Assembly (NCBI GenBank): GCA_001662425.1
Contig: BDDC01000007.1
Coordinates: 192,126 to 256,125, forward strand
DNA length: 64,000 nt
Origin: Chlamydomonas sphaeroides
Lineage: Eukaryota; Chlorophyta; Chlorophyceae; Chlamydomonadales; Chlamydomonadaceae
Reading direction: 5' to 3'
Position numbers and translations under genes: made by a program. The stretch's first letter is position 1. Every line of letters starts with the position of its first letter. This document shows, piece after piece, positions 47,601 to 56,926 of this stretch. The notes below the pieces were generated by a model, which had not been told where the DNA came from, made no database searches, and saw nothing but the letters and a program-made list of their open reading frames with translations.

Positions 47601-49637
47601 CCCAGCGCACGGCCTCCCGGGACGCACACAGGCCCCATGCCGTACCTGCGCGCGCAGGCTGTTGCGGCACTGGTTGGAGTAGGGGCAGTCGATCAGCCGC
47701 GGCCGGCCGTTGGGCATGAAGCCGCCCTTGGGGTCGGGCTGCCACACCGCGTAGCCGTGCGCGCAGGTGCGCTCGGTGTGGTCGCTGGGCGCGCCGTCGC
47801 TGGGGGGCACGAGGAACATGTTGGAGAGTGAGGACGGCGCCTGAGGACCACGCTCGTGACACACACCCAACACACACCTTGAGATAGACCGCGTGACCAC
47901 GCACCTGAGAAACACAAGGAAGAGCTGGTTGCCGCAGCCCGCGTCGTGTGCCAGAAGACCCAGCGCTTCGTCCAGGGCGGGCAGGTAGTTGCCGTGCGAG
48001 TGGCCCCGGTGGTTCTTGCGGCGGCGCAGCAGGGTGACCAGCTCAGAGTCCGGCTGCCCGCGCTCCAGCACCACGCGAGCCCCGTCCCGCATCTCGATGA
48101 GCGACACCTGCCGACCACAAGGGCCCCCGACACCAAGCGGCACAGCCTCAATTACGGCGGTCGGTCAGCTAGCACGCGCATAGGTGCAGCGCAAAGGCTG
48201 ATCCCCGTGCTGTCAACAGCATTCCGACGTGCGGTGACATGCTGGCGGCCATCCAGTATATCATCCTTCCCAGCCTGGTCCGGACCCCGTCCGTACCTCC
48301 ATCTTGCCGCCGCCATTGCGGATCTGCGGCTCCACCAAATCCCGGGCCAGGCAGTCGTACACGGCCTCCAGGCGGCTGTCGTACCCTGGCACGTCGCTCT
48401 TGCGCATGCTGCGGCAGTGGGCGGGCGGTGGGTGATGAGTCACCGCAACATTCAACTGCTTTCTGCAGTAGTGCGCTGGTATCCCGGTCCGCACCTGCCG
48501 CTCGAGTCGACGACCAGCACCACGTGCGACGTAGCGCCGTGCACGCCGCCGCCCGGCCCTGCGGCTGGCGGCGCCTGCGGAACGGGGCGCCCGGGCTGCT
48601 TAGCGCCGCGGTCTGAGAAGCGGAAAGGCGCAGCCGCCGTGCGGGCAGCAGCGCAGGCGCCGGCAGGTCGCAATGCGTAGCTGCGTACCCTGGGTTGCAG
48701 CCGGCCCGTACCTCGAGCGCGTCTGCCATGCGCCAGCTGGTGATCTCATGCCGGCTGGTCTCATCGGTGATGTACACCACACCCTGCGGCAGGGAACCTT
48801 AGTGATCACAACAGCGAAAGTACGCGAAGGCAGCACGGTATCCGGCGCTCACGCGTGCACTGCCAGGAGGCCTCCTGTGCACGGCTGGATGTGGGATGCC
48901 GGTACGGACGGCCTTCGAGCGAGGAGGTACAGCCCTGTACAACTAGAGGCGGTTTGGGGCGCGCGCGGAGTGGCCACCTTGTGCGTGTAGCGCCAGCGCG
49001 TGCGGCCGTCGCGGCCGGGGTTGGCGCGCTCCTTGCGGCCGTACTTGACCGCCTCCTGCGCAGCCAGCGGCAGGCACCCGGTTCTTGTGTACTTCAGGAG
49101 GTCCCACGCGGCTTGCCCTTACGACGAGCTCATCGGCACGGCCCGCGCCACGTCAGCACGTGGCGCAGCCCAGCCCCAGCGCCGGGCCTTTGCGGAGGTT
49201 CCCGGCTAGCCCCTGCCCACCTGCAGCTCCCTGCGCTCGATGCCGCGCTCCTCTCGCCGCTCCCGGCCGTGCGTGTGCGATATCAGCGTGATGGCCGACG
49301 TACGCAGCTCTTGCTGGCTCGCGACAGGCAGCCTCACCGTAGCCGCGGAGCTCGCCGACACCTGGGCGCTCGACGGGCGAGGCCAGGACGGCACCTCGGC
49401 CGGCTTGGCTGCGACCTGCGACCCACTGCTGGCTGTCGCTGGCAGGGAGGTGCTGGGGCGCGATGCGCTGGCGCGCGCCCTTGCTTCCAGGGCCCTTGCA
49501 ATCTCGTCGTTCCGCGTCTGCCATTCGCGACGCTGCCGCTCCCAACGCCGCTTCTCCTCTTCTTGTCTGCGCCGTTCCTCACTGGGCTTGCCAAGGAAGA
49601 GCTCCCCGAAGAGGTCGGCGAGCTCGCGGAACACCAT
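44677..49637 (-). CDS. von Willebrand A domain / alpha-kinase fusion (VwkA-like)
   Basis: Eighteen exons join in phase to 768 residues: 49637-49221, 49055-48978, 48783-48712, 48574-48495, 48408-48297, 48107-47905, 47799-47646, 47494-47420, 47279-47202, 47090-46956, 46812-46758, 46546-46409, 46211-46035, 45904-45843, 45622-45507, 45337-45197, 45068-45026 and 44847-44677. After a charged Glu/Arg-rich start comes a vWA domain: HVVLVVDSSGSMRKSD (MIDAS DxSxS), then HGNYLPALDEAL and FLSDGAPSD. The C-terminal half is an atypical alpha-kinase: SEGAERVVFQATEV (Gly-rich loop), RLVAKAS (ATP-binding Lys), ELAVLFNRRLQ, WNNNKGG, VPQAFSHFSWYVTNG, LVCDLQG, LTDPVIH and FFRTHTCNALCRRLGL (zinc-site Cys/His). 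The order matches Dictyostelium VwkA, a myosin-heavy-chain regulator. Substrate here is unknown. Some donors (exons 11, 12 and 14) were chosen by phase. Confidence 0.92.
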
Positions 49638-50066
49638 CGTGACTGCCGACTGCGACTTGCGATGTATCTCGGTAAGGCGCGACCGATGGAAGCTCAGAGC
49701 TATGTGAAGACTAAGGTACGTGAACAGTGTGCTTAACCTCAGAGATAACTTCACACTGCCAATGCAAATTGACCCGTGAAAGCCATCACGGGTCCGCCCA
49801 TCACGGGTCCCACTATATGGCGCCAAAACGGGGCCTGCCCCGAAGCCCGAACCTTCCACAATGCCAGCCAGCTCTGGCCTGCACCAGCCACGCACAGTGT
49901 CGCCGTTTGCGATCCGCGTGCGCACCTGTGGCCCCATCCTGCGCCCCCTCCGTCGCTCGTTCGTTGGTTGCCTGCTTAGTCCACACCGCCGCCTCATGCA
50001 CGCACAACCCTGCCTCGCAACGACGCAGCGCAGAATGCACACCCTCACTAAACCCAGCACAGCCGC
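49638..50066. other. Tandem minus-strand intergenic region
   Basis: 429 bp between the stop of the membrane RING gene and the start of the vWA alpha-kinase, both on the minus strand. It must contain the RING gene's 3' end and the kinase promoter. No TGTAA was found on the minus strand. Confidence 0.45.
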
Positions 50067-51760
50067 TTAATTGCTGGCGCCCTCCTCCTGCAGCAGCGGG
50101 CTGTTGCACAGCGGGCAGGCCGGCATCCGCGTGTAGTCGGTGGCCGACAGAAACCACTTGTCCACACACTCCACGTGGAAGCGGTGCCCGCAGCGCAGCA
50201 CGCGCAGCACCACCGCCTCCTCCTCCTCCGCCTCCGCTATCGCTCCCACGCCAGTCCGCGGCTGCGGCGCGCTATCCGCCGAGCCGCCGGGCTGCTGGCC
50301 CTCCGCTTCCGCTTTCCCGCCCTCAGCGCCGCCGCCGCTCCCGCCCGCCGGTGCCGCTGCTGCCGCCTTCTTGGCGGCTTCCGCCTCCGCCAGCTGCGGC
50401 TCGTAGTCCTGCAAAGCAGAGCACGCGCATTGAGGTCAAGCCGGTGCAACGACCCCACCGCACCATCGCGTACGGTACGAGCCACCCCGGCACGCATGGC
50501 CCACATGGCTTCGATGCCTCGGCAGAAAGCCGGTGTCCCCCAAGTCCGGCGCTTGTTCCCGGCCTTGACCCCTGCACGGCCCGCCCCAGCTCTATAGAAA
50601 CCTCCGCTGTCTCCACAACAGGCTGGATTGCAGCTACGCGTGTACGCGTCCCGTGCAGGGCCGCGGTCGTGCCGAGCCGCCGGGGTCAGTGACCAAAGCG
50701 TACGGCACCTCGACCAACAGCACCTTCCTGCCCCGGCCGCGGCGCCTCCGCCGGGCTGCGCTGCGCCCCTCACCTCGCAGCATATGGAACAGGAGTTGGC
50801 GCTGGAGCCGCCGTGCTCCAGCAGCAGCCGCACCAGCTCGCGCTTCTCCACGCAGTGCCGTGGCACCTGCAGGCCGCGGCCGTGCAGCAGGGCCTGCGTG
50901 GGGCAGGAGTGAACAGTAGGTGCCGGAGCGTGCCGGAGCGCGCCGGCCTGAACCACGACCCCGCACGCTAGCTGGGGGGTGGGGCAGCGGGCTGCGTCCG
51001 GCGCGCGGCAGCGGCTGAGGCGGGGCACGGAGACAGCGTCACGTGGGCGCTGGCACGCGGCAGGCTGCGTCGGTTCCGGGCGAGGTCGTTGCGTCGTCGT
51101 GCGGTGCCGTACCTTGAGGTCGTGTACGGGCAGCGCCGCCAGCTGGTCGGGGGTCATGTAAGGCTCGGTGGCTAGCTTGCCGAGCGCCTCAGCCACCTGT
51201 TCCACGGTGACGCGGCGCGGTGCGGGCCGGCTGCCGGGCCGCGGCTGGCCGTGCGCGTGGGCGTGCCCTGCTCCGGGCCGGACGGCGGCCCCGCCCTGGT
51301 AGCCCTGCAGCAGTAGGCGCGCCAGGAACGCCAGGCCGCCCCGCTGGCGGACCTGCAGGGGAGATGTGCAAGGGGTGGGGTCGCTGGTGTGCACTGGCAG
51401 CTCGCCGATGCGGCTTGGGCCATGCGGGGCGTGCGGGGCAACTCACCCAGCGAACGAACCGGAACATGCCCCAGAACCCCACAGCCGGCACGATGATGTT
51501 GATGGCGAGCAGTAGCCAGAGGCTAAGGACGTCATCGCTGTTGGACTCGGCGGACTCCCAGAGCTGCGGTGCAGGGTGGTTGGGTAAGGGTTGTGGCGTC
51601 TTCAAGTCCCCTGCGCGTGCTGCTCCTACTGGCAACCCACCGGTGCTGTGAGGCTGTCAATCAGGGCTGGGACAAATTGTAGAGCGAGAGGAACGAGGAA
51701 CAGCAAGGGTCCCACGCTCCAGTGCGAACCTCCTCCTCCACTAAAGTAGAAGAACAACAT
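50067..51760 (-). CDS. Membrane-anchored RING-H2 protein with SAP-like helix pair
   Basis: Exons 51760-51641, 51563-51447, 51352-51113, 50893-50774 and 50408-50067 give 312 residues. The N-terminus MLFFYFSGGG is followed by VGPLLFLVPLALQFVPALI, and a second hydrophobic segment LWLLLAINIIVPAVGFWGMF follows; these are two predicted membrane helices. Then come LPVHDLKALLHGRGLQVPRH and CVEKRELVRLLLEHGG, which resembles the SAP-like/RNF34-type helix pair. The RING is CSIC, then a 74-residue Ala/Gly/Glu-rich loop, then RCGHRFHVECVDKW and CPLC. All eight ligands are present as C3H2C3, but the loop is much longer than in ordinary RINGs. It is a likely organelle-membrane E3 ligase; the target membrane is unknown. 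I do not recognise a named orthologue. Confidence 0.86.
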
Positions 51761-52381
51761 TTTATCACTGCTGCCACTGCTATTTATGAACTGCAAATGT
51801 TGTCTGCTTGGACGCGAGCCAATGGTCGCTTTGGTCGCTGCGAAACAACCGCTCGTCTGCTTGTAGTGTGTCGTAGTGTGTCGTATAGTCTACTGCTAGA
51901 ATGTCAGACAGTGTGCGAACTTCGTAATTGCCAAGCGCATGGTCACGGTTTAGGTGTTCCTGCACACCCAAATTACCCCTGGCCCCGCCCCGCGCTTCTG
52001 GTACCTTCCACTCCTGCCGGTAGAGGCAGCCCAGAAACGACACACAAGCGGTTATTCAGTACGTCATGCTTACACGTTGGTCGGGGTCAGGAGACTTGTT
52101 GCCTGCCGCCCCGCGAACGCCCTGCTGGGTCCGCAACCCACTACAGGGGCACCTAGCCACGCGCGCTTTCTGTGCAGCAAACGACACAACCAACAGCACC
52201 CGCTCGTGCTGCACAGTGGGCGTCTGCCTCCGCTGCATCCCCTTGTTCCACAACATCGCCTGCAACAGCCGCATCGCAGCCACCTGTTCCCCAGCGCCTC
52301 CACCCACCCGCCGCCGCCGCCTCCAGCCCACCAAACCCCCTCCCCTCTTCGCCCCGAACCCCCCATGCGCCCCCCGGTCGC
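51761..52381. other. Tandem minus-strand intergenic region, BUD31-like to RING
   Basis: 621 bp, with a minus-strand TGTAA at 52074-52070 that fits the BUD31-like gene. The remainder is probably the promoter of the membrane RING gene. Confidence 0.5.
52070..52074 (-). promoter_or_regulatory. TGTAA poly(A) signal, BUD31-like gene
   Basis: TTACA on the plus strand, about 310 nt past the stop of the BUD31-like gene. Confidence 0.4.
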
Positions 52382-53868
52382 TCACTCCTTGGACTTCTTG
52401 AGCGCCTCTAGCCGCGCCCGCACCTCTGCCGGCAGCTCGTCGTCGTCCGCGTCGAAGTCGTCCGGCGGCCGCTTGCCGGCGCCGCCGGACGGCATGGGCG
52501 GCATGGGGCCGTCGTCGCCGGGTCCGCCCCCCTCCCCGCCCTGCCCCCAGGTGGTGCGGTTCTCCTCCAGCTTGGCTCCGTCCTCCTCGTCCAGAGGCGT
52601 GTTCCACCACACCGGCCCGCCGAACCTGCGAGGAAGTGGGCGGGGTGGACCAGGGACGCCGCAGGATCAGCGAACTGGTCTTGGCAAGGTGGTGGGGTGG
52701 GGCGGGGTAAGGGGCCGCGCGCCTGCTCGGCGCCCACGGTAGTTCGACTTGTGGGGCGGGCGGACCCAGCGCCGCGGCAACGTGCCACGAACACGACCAG
52801 GCCGGCACCGCAACAGCAGAGCGGCGCACAGACGGGTCCGGAGAATTGAAGTGGCCGTCCGTGTCCGCATTGGCCGCTGCTCTGCAGATCGTATCCGCCT
52901 CGCCCAGTCGACGCTAGCTTCCGGCGCTGGTACCTGCAGCTGCCATGATGCACCGGCCCCGCGCACGCCAGGTTGTGGCACATGGCTCACCAACGCAACC
53001 CACGCGGCGCAACCGCGCCCCTGCTGCTAATCGGCGAGCGGCACTCACTTGCCGTCGCCCGAGGCGCACGAAATGCAGCCGGTCTGCACGTCGGGCGTGA
53101 TGCGCTGCTGCTTGCCGCGCGCGCGCAGGGGCACGCGGCAGTGGCTGGTGGTGCCGAAGTTGTGGTTGCCCTTTTGGATGGCGAGCATGGAGCACAGGAT
53201 CTCGTAGCCCGGCTTGCGCCACTTCGCAATCAGCGCGCCGTCCGCGACCTTTTCACGAGTGAGCCATTCAAACTGCGGGGGCGGGCAGGAGGGCGAGGGG
53301 CGGTCGCGGTGAGGGAGCTGGATGTGTAGGGTTCGGATGCGAGGAGCAACGGTGTAGGGGGTAGGTGGCATGTGCGGGACGCGCTACACCTGCAAAGGCG
53401 CCAACGCAAGGCGGCGACGCCGCGCCGCACAGCGCTTATGGCCGTCGACCCCCGTGTCACAGGCCCTTTCCCCCGGGGAGGTCCGAGTGTAGCCCCGCTC
53501 CAGACGCTGTCATCGCAGAACGTGGCCCGCAGCGTCAAAGTAGCACGGTGCCGCCGTCTCCCAGCCACGTCGACACCGCGCCGCTGCCGATTCGTCAGAT
53601 CCATGCCGCCCTCCCAACGCCGGCGTGCCCCCGCCCTCACCAGCTCTTTCGACATGACTTTGCGCTGGTACATTAGGTCGTAGATGAACCGGTTCTTCTC
53701 CCAATGCAACCGGTGGATTTTCCATGTGAGCTCGGTCTTGCGCTTGCCCTCGTGCTCCTCGTTCACAGCCTCCTTCAGCTGCTGCTCGAAATCATCTATG
53801 ACCTCCTCAATGAGCTCCCAGCCCTCAGGCGGCTTCTTGCCCTTGAGCTTTCTTCTGAGCGCTGACAT
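52382..53868 (-). CDS. BUD31/G10-like splicing factor, divergent
   Basis: Exons 53868-53641, 53272-53049 and 52625-52382 give 231 residues. BUD31 (G10) is a spliceosomal zinc protein of about 145 residues. The match runs over the whole family length: KKPPEGWELIEEVIDDFEQQ, EEHEGKRKTELTWKIHRLHW, FIYDLMYQRKVMSKEL, ALIAKWRKPGYEILC, HNFGTTSHCRVP. However, most zinc-binding cysteines are changed. LCSMLAIQ replaces the Cys-rich LCCLRC pattern, only one Cys remains before RVP, and the end has just GCISC. About 80 extra residues follow (GGPVWWNTPLDEEDGAKL, then acidic, ending ALKKSKE). It may be a diverged paralogue beside a standard BUD31 elsewhere in the genome. Confidence 0.88.
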
Positions 53869-54330
53869 GGACTCAGTAGCGGCTCAGCTTTAAGGTTAAG
53901 GTTGTTGCTAAAATGAAGCACAGGACAAGGAGCGTTCTGTCAAACTGCAGCGATGGTGAGGTTTGGACCTGGTTGGCAGCTTGGCACCGTGTGGCCTTCG
54001 CAATTGACTACTGTAGTCAGCAGGTGAGCAGCCAGAAGTTGTTCTGCACCTCGTTAGCTCCGCGACCATCCGCGACAAACTGCCCCAATCGTTGGTCGGG
54101 AGGACTGTTCAGTGTTGCGCATTGGCTCGCGGCGCAATAGACGACTTGCTACACACCCTTGCGCAGCGTCTTAGCTGGTAGCCGAGCGACCCAACCTAGC
54201 TGCAGCTCCGCTCCGCTGACCTGGCAGACAAGTCACAGCTGCAGGCGCGCACGCTTGCGCTGTGTACACCTAGGCTCTACGACGCCGTTGGCAGCTGGTT
54301 GCGAGAAAGCTGGGCAACACCGAGTCCGGC
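53869..54330. promoter_or_regulatory. Shared divergent promoter region, BUD31-like / coiled-coil gene
   Basis: 462 bp between divergent start codons, AT-richer than the flanking exons. No specific motif is evident. Confidence 0.5.
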
Positions 54331-56591
54331 ATGCCGCCTGGCCCGGCGGGCCCTGGCCCGGCGCCGGGGGCTGCGGCAGGGGAGTTACCCCAGGTCAGAA
54401 GCGCAGTAGCAGGCAATCGGCTCGATCTCTGGTGATACAACGCCAGGCGTGTCTCAGCAACGGCCGCTGCTCCACCCGTCCGCCTCTCCAGCACGCGCAG
54501 GAGGACCTGCGCGCGCGCGGCCAGCGCACGCTCGAGGAGTTTCGCCGCCGCAAGGCCGCCGGCGCCGCCCGCGCCGCGCCCGCGCCGCCCCCGGATGTGG
54601 AGCTCAAGACCTTCCGCGTCCACACGTGCGGCGCAGGCGCGCCACGAGGCCCGCCCGCGCCCCAGGAGGTGTGCTGCCCCGCCGCCTGCGCCGCTCCTCC
54701 ACAGTCCGTGAAGTCCTGCCCCCCGCCCCGCGAAACCGCTGCTCCCCGCCCCGCCCCGCCCCGCAGCTGAGGTCCCTCGCCACGGGTAGCCTCACGTCCA
54801 CCACCCTCGGCACACTGCCGCTGCCGGCGCGCGCGCCCGCGTGCGCCGCCTCGGACGCTGCGCCCGGCGGTTCGTACGGCTCCTTTAGCAGCAGCGCCGC
54901 CACCGGCTACAGCATGCTGGCCGCTGCCAGCGCCAGCGTCAGCGCCAGCCAGGTCGGCGAGGGGCTCGAGCAGCTTCTGGGGCCGCTGCCAGCAGTCGCC
55001 GCCAGGGCTGGGGCGGGGGCCGCGGCAGGCGGCGAGGAGGCGGCGGCGGGCGGCGGCCCGGCTGCTGGGCCGTCGGGCCGTGGGCCGGGTGGGGACCAGG
55101 CCATGGTGGACATGCTGCTGGCGCAGGTGAGGCGGGTCTGGGCTGGGGGCGGGGCGGGCAGGGCAAGGAGGGAAGGCCGTGGGAGGAGTGTGGGTGCTTG
55201 CCGAGGGCCGAGGGCGCCGCAAGGGTGCGCGGGGGGCCCAGGCCGTGGTGGGGGGGGCCATGCTGCGGGTGGCGGGTGTGGGCGTGAGACGAGCAGGCAG
55301 GGCAAGGCAGGGAAGGGGAGGAGGAGGCTGGGGAGGGCGGCGGCAGGGCGGGGCCGTCCACTCCCGAGGGAAAGGTCGGCCGCCAGCCTAGTGGCAGCGC
55401 GGTTGCGCTGCCGCTGCAAGGCGGGCGCTGCAGGAGTGGGCGGCCTCCGCACGAGCATGAGCCCCTCACCGGCGGGCGCTACCCTGCCGCCTGCACCACC
55501 TGCTGCCTGTTGCTGCGGCCAGGTGGAGGCGCTGATGCGGGACAAGGCGAACCTGGCTGCGGAGAACGGCGCCCTCAAGCAGCAGGTGCGCCGGGGGCCC
55601 TGCGGCCGTACAGCATACGGCGAGGCCTTGCGCCTGGCCACGCTTCGCACATCTGACGTCCAGCTGGGGTGGGGGTGTGTTGAACGCCTCGCGCTGGGAC
55701 GGGGGTATTAGGCGCTGGGCCAAGGTACGGTCTGGTGGCTCCGGCCGGCTGGAGGCTCCCTGCCGGGCACGCCCCTATGGGCTGCATGCTCCGCCTCACC
55801 GGCTTGCCCGGCGCTGGCAACGTGGCAAGCAAATATGGCCGCACCATGGGGCACCGGCAGCGTGATCAGGGATGCAGCGCCGCCGGTGCCCCCGCTGGCT
55901 GGAGGCTCCTGCGCACTCCGTTCTTCGCCTGCCCGGGCTGGTGCGGTTTTGGGCAGTGCGGCGGTACGACACGGTATGGCATGCTTGCTATGCCGCCGTG
56001 ATGCCGGCCTTGCTTGCCAACGCCAGTAGCCTGCTATCGTGCCCGCATGTCGTCGCGGTAACGAGTGCAACTCCTGGCGCGTCTCCCACCTCGGACCTGG
56101 CTGTGCAGGTGGAGCAGCTGACGGAGCTGGTCGGGTGGTTGTCGCTAGAGCGCGGCGGCCTGGACGGCGACGAAGGCGGCGGCGGCCAAGAAGGGTCTGA
56201 GGGCGGCGCGCTGCTAGAGCCGTACGACAGCACCTATGCGTTGTTCTCGCCACGGAGCGAGTATGCGGGGCCAGGCGCAGGCGCGGAGGACGGCGGGCTG
56301 GAGCCTGGGGCTAGCGACAGCTGGGAACAGCGCGGCGCGGCGTCTGGCGAGGCTGCGGCGAGTGCTGGGCCGAGCGCAGGAGTGCAAGCGGAGTGGGAGC
56401 AGGGCACGGAGTTGCGGGGGCAAGAAGGGCTGGGCGCGGGCGTGGATGGTGAGCGGACGCACTGCGGCGGTGAGCAGAGGGGTGAGGGCGCTGCGGAGGC
56501 GCCGGGCGCGCTGGGTGCGGAAGGGATGGAAGGGCAGGTGGTGCGCGGCGGGCCGCTGGGTCCGTTGGGGCCTCTTGGGCCTGGCGGATAG
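54331..56591 (+). CDS. Small coiled-coil protein of unknown function
   Basis: Exons 54331-54393, 54501-54668, 54767-55126, 55523-55585 and 56109-56591 join in phase to 378 residues. I do not recognise an orthologue. The protein starts Pro/Gly-rich, then has DLRARGQRTLEEFRRRKAAG, a short helix reminiscent of the N-terminal motif of some golgin and centrosomal coiled-coil proteins. A Ser/Ala-rich linker follows, then a heptad-patterned segment split by an intron: VEALMRDKANLAAENGALKQ, then VEQLTELVGWLSLE. The C-terminus is Gly/Ala/Glu-rich and disordered. There is no signal peptide or membrane segment. The 523-nt intron before the last exon could hide another exon. Confidence 0.65.
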
Positions 56592-56926
56592 ATGGGCGCT
56601 GTTGTCCATATTCGGGGAATGCTCGCCGGATGACTTCTGACTAGTGGAAAACGGCGTGTCAGCGACGGGGATCGACGGTGCCGTACTGCGGTTACTGGCT
56701 TCCGCCGCTGGGGGCAATGCGTGAAGCCCGCCTGGCCCGGGAATCAGTAGGAATTTGCCGTAACCAGTACACCGCGACCAGTGCATACGCGCAATCACTC
56801 GGCGCAGCAGTAGCGCGCCGAATCGGCGTTCGCCGGTGACAGCTCTCCCGATTGAGCAAGATTGGACCGGTATTCATACAGCATAATACATCTGGGCGCA
56901 CATCAGCGGCGCAGCGCGTTGGCACG
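56592..56926. other. Tandem intergenic region before the secreted repeat protein
   Basis: 335 bp of moderately GC-rich sequence. It should contain the 3' end of the coiled-coil gene and the promoter of the next gene. I found no TGTAA. Confidence 0.4.
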
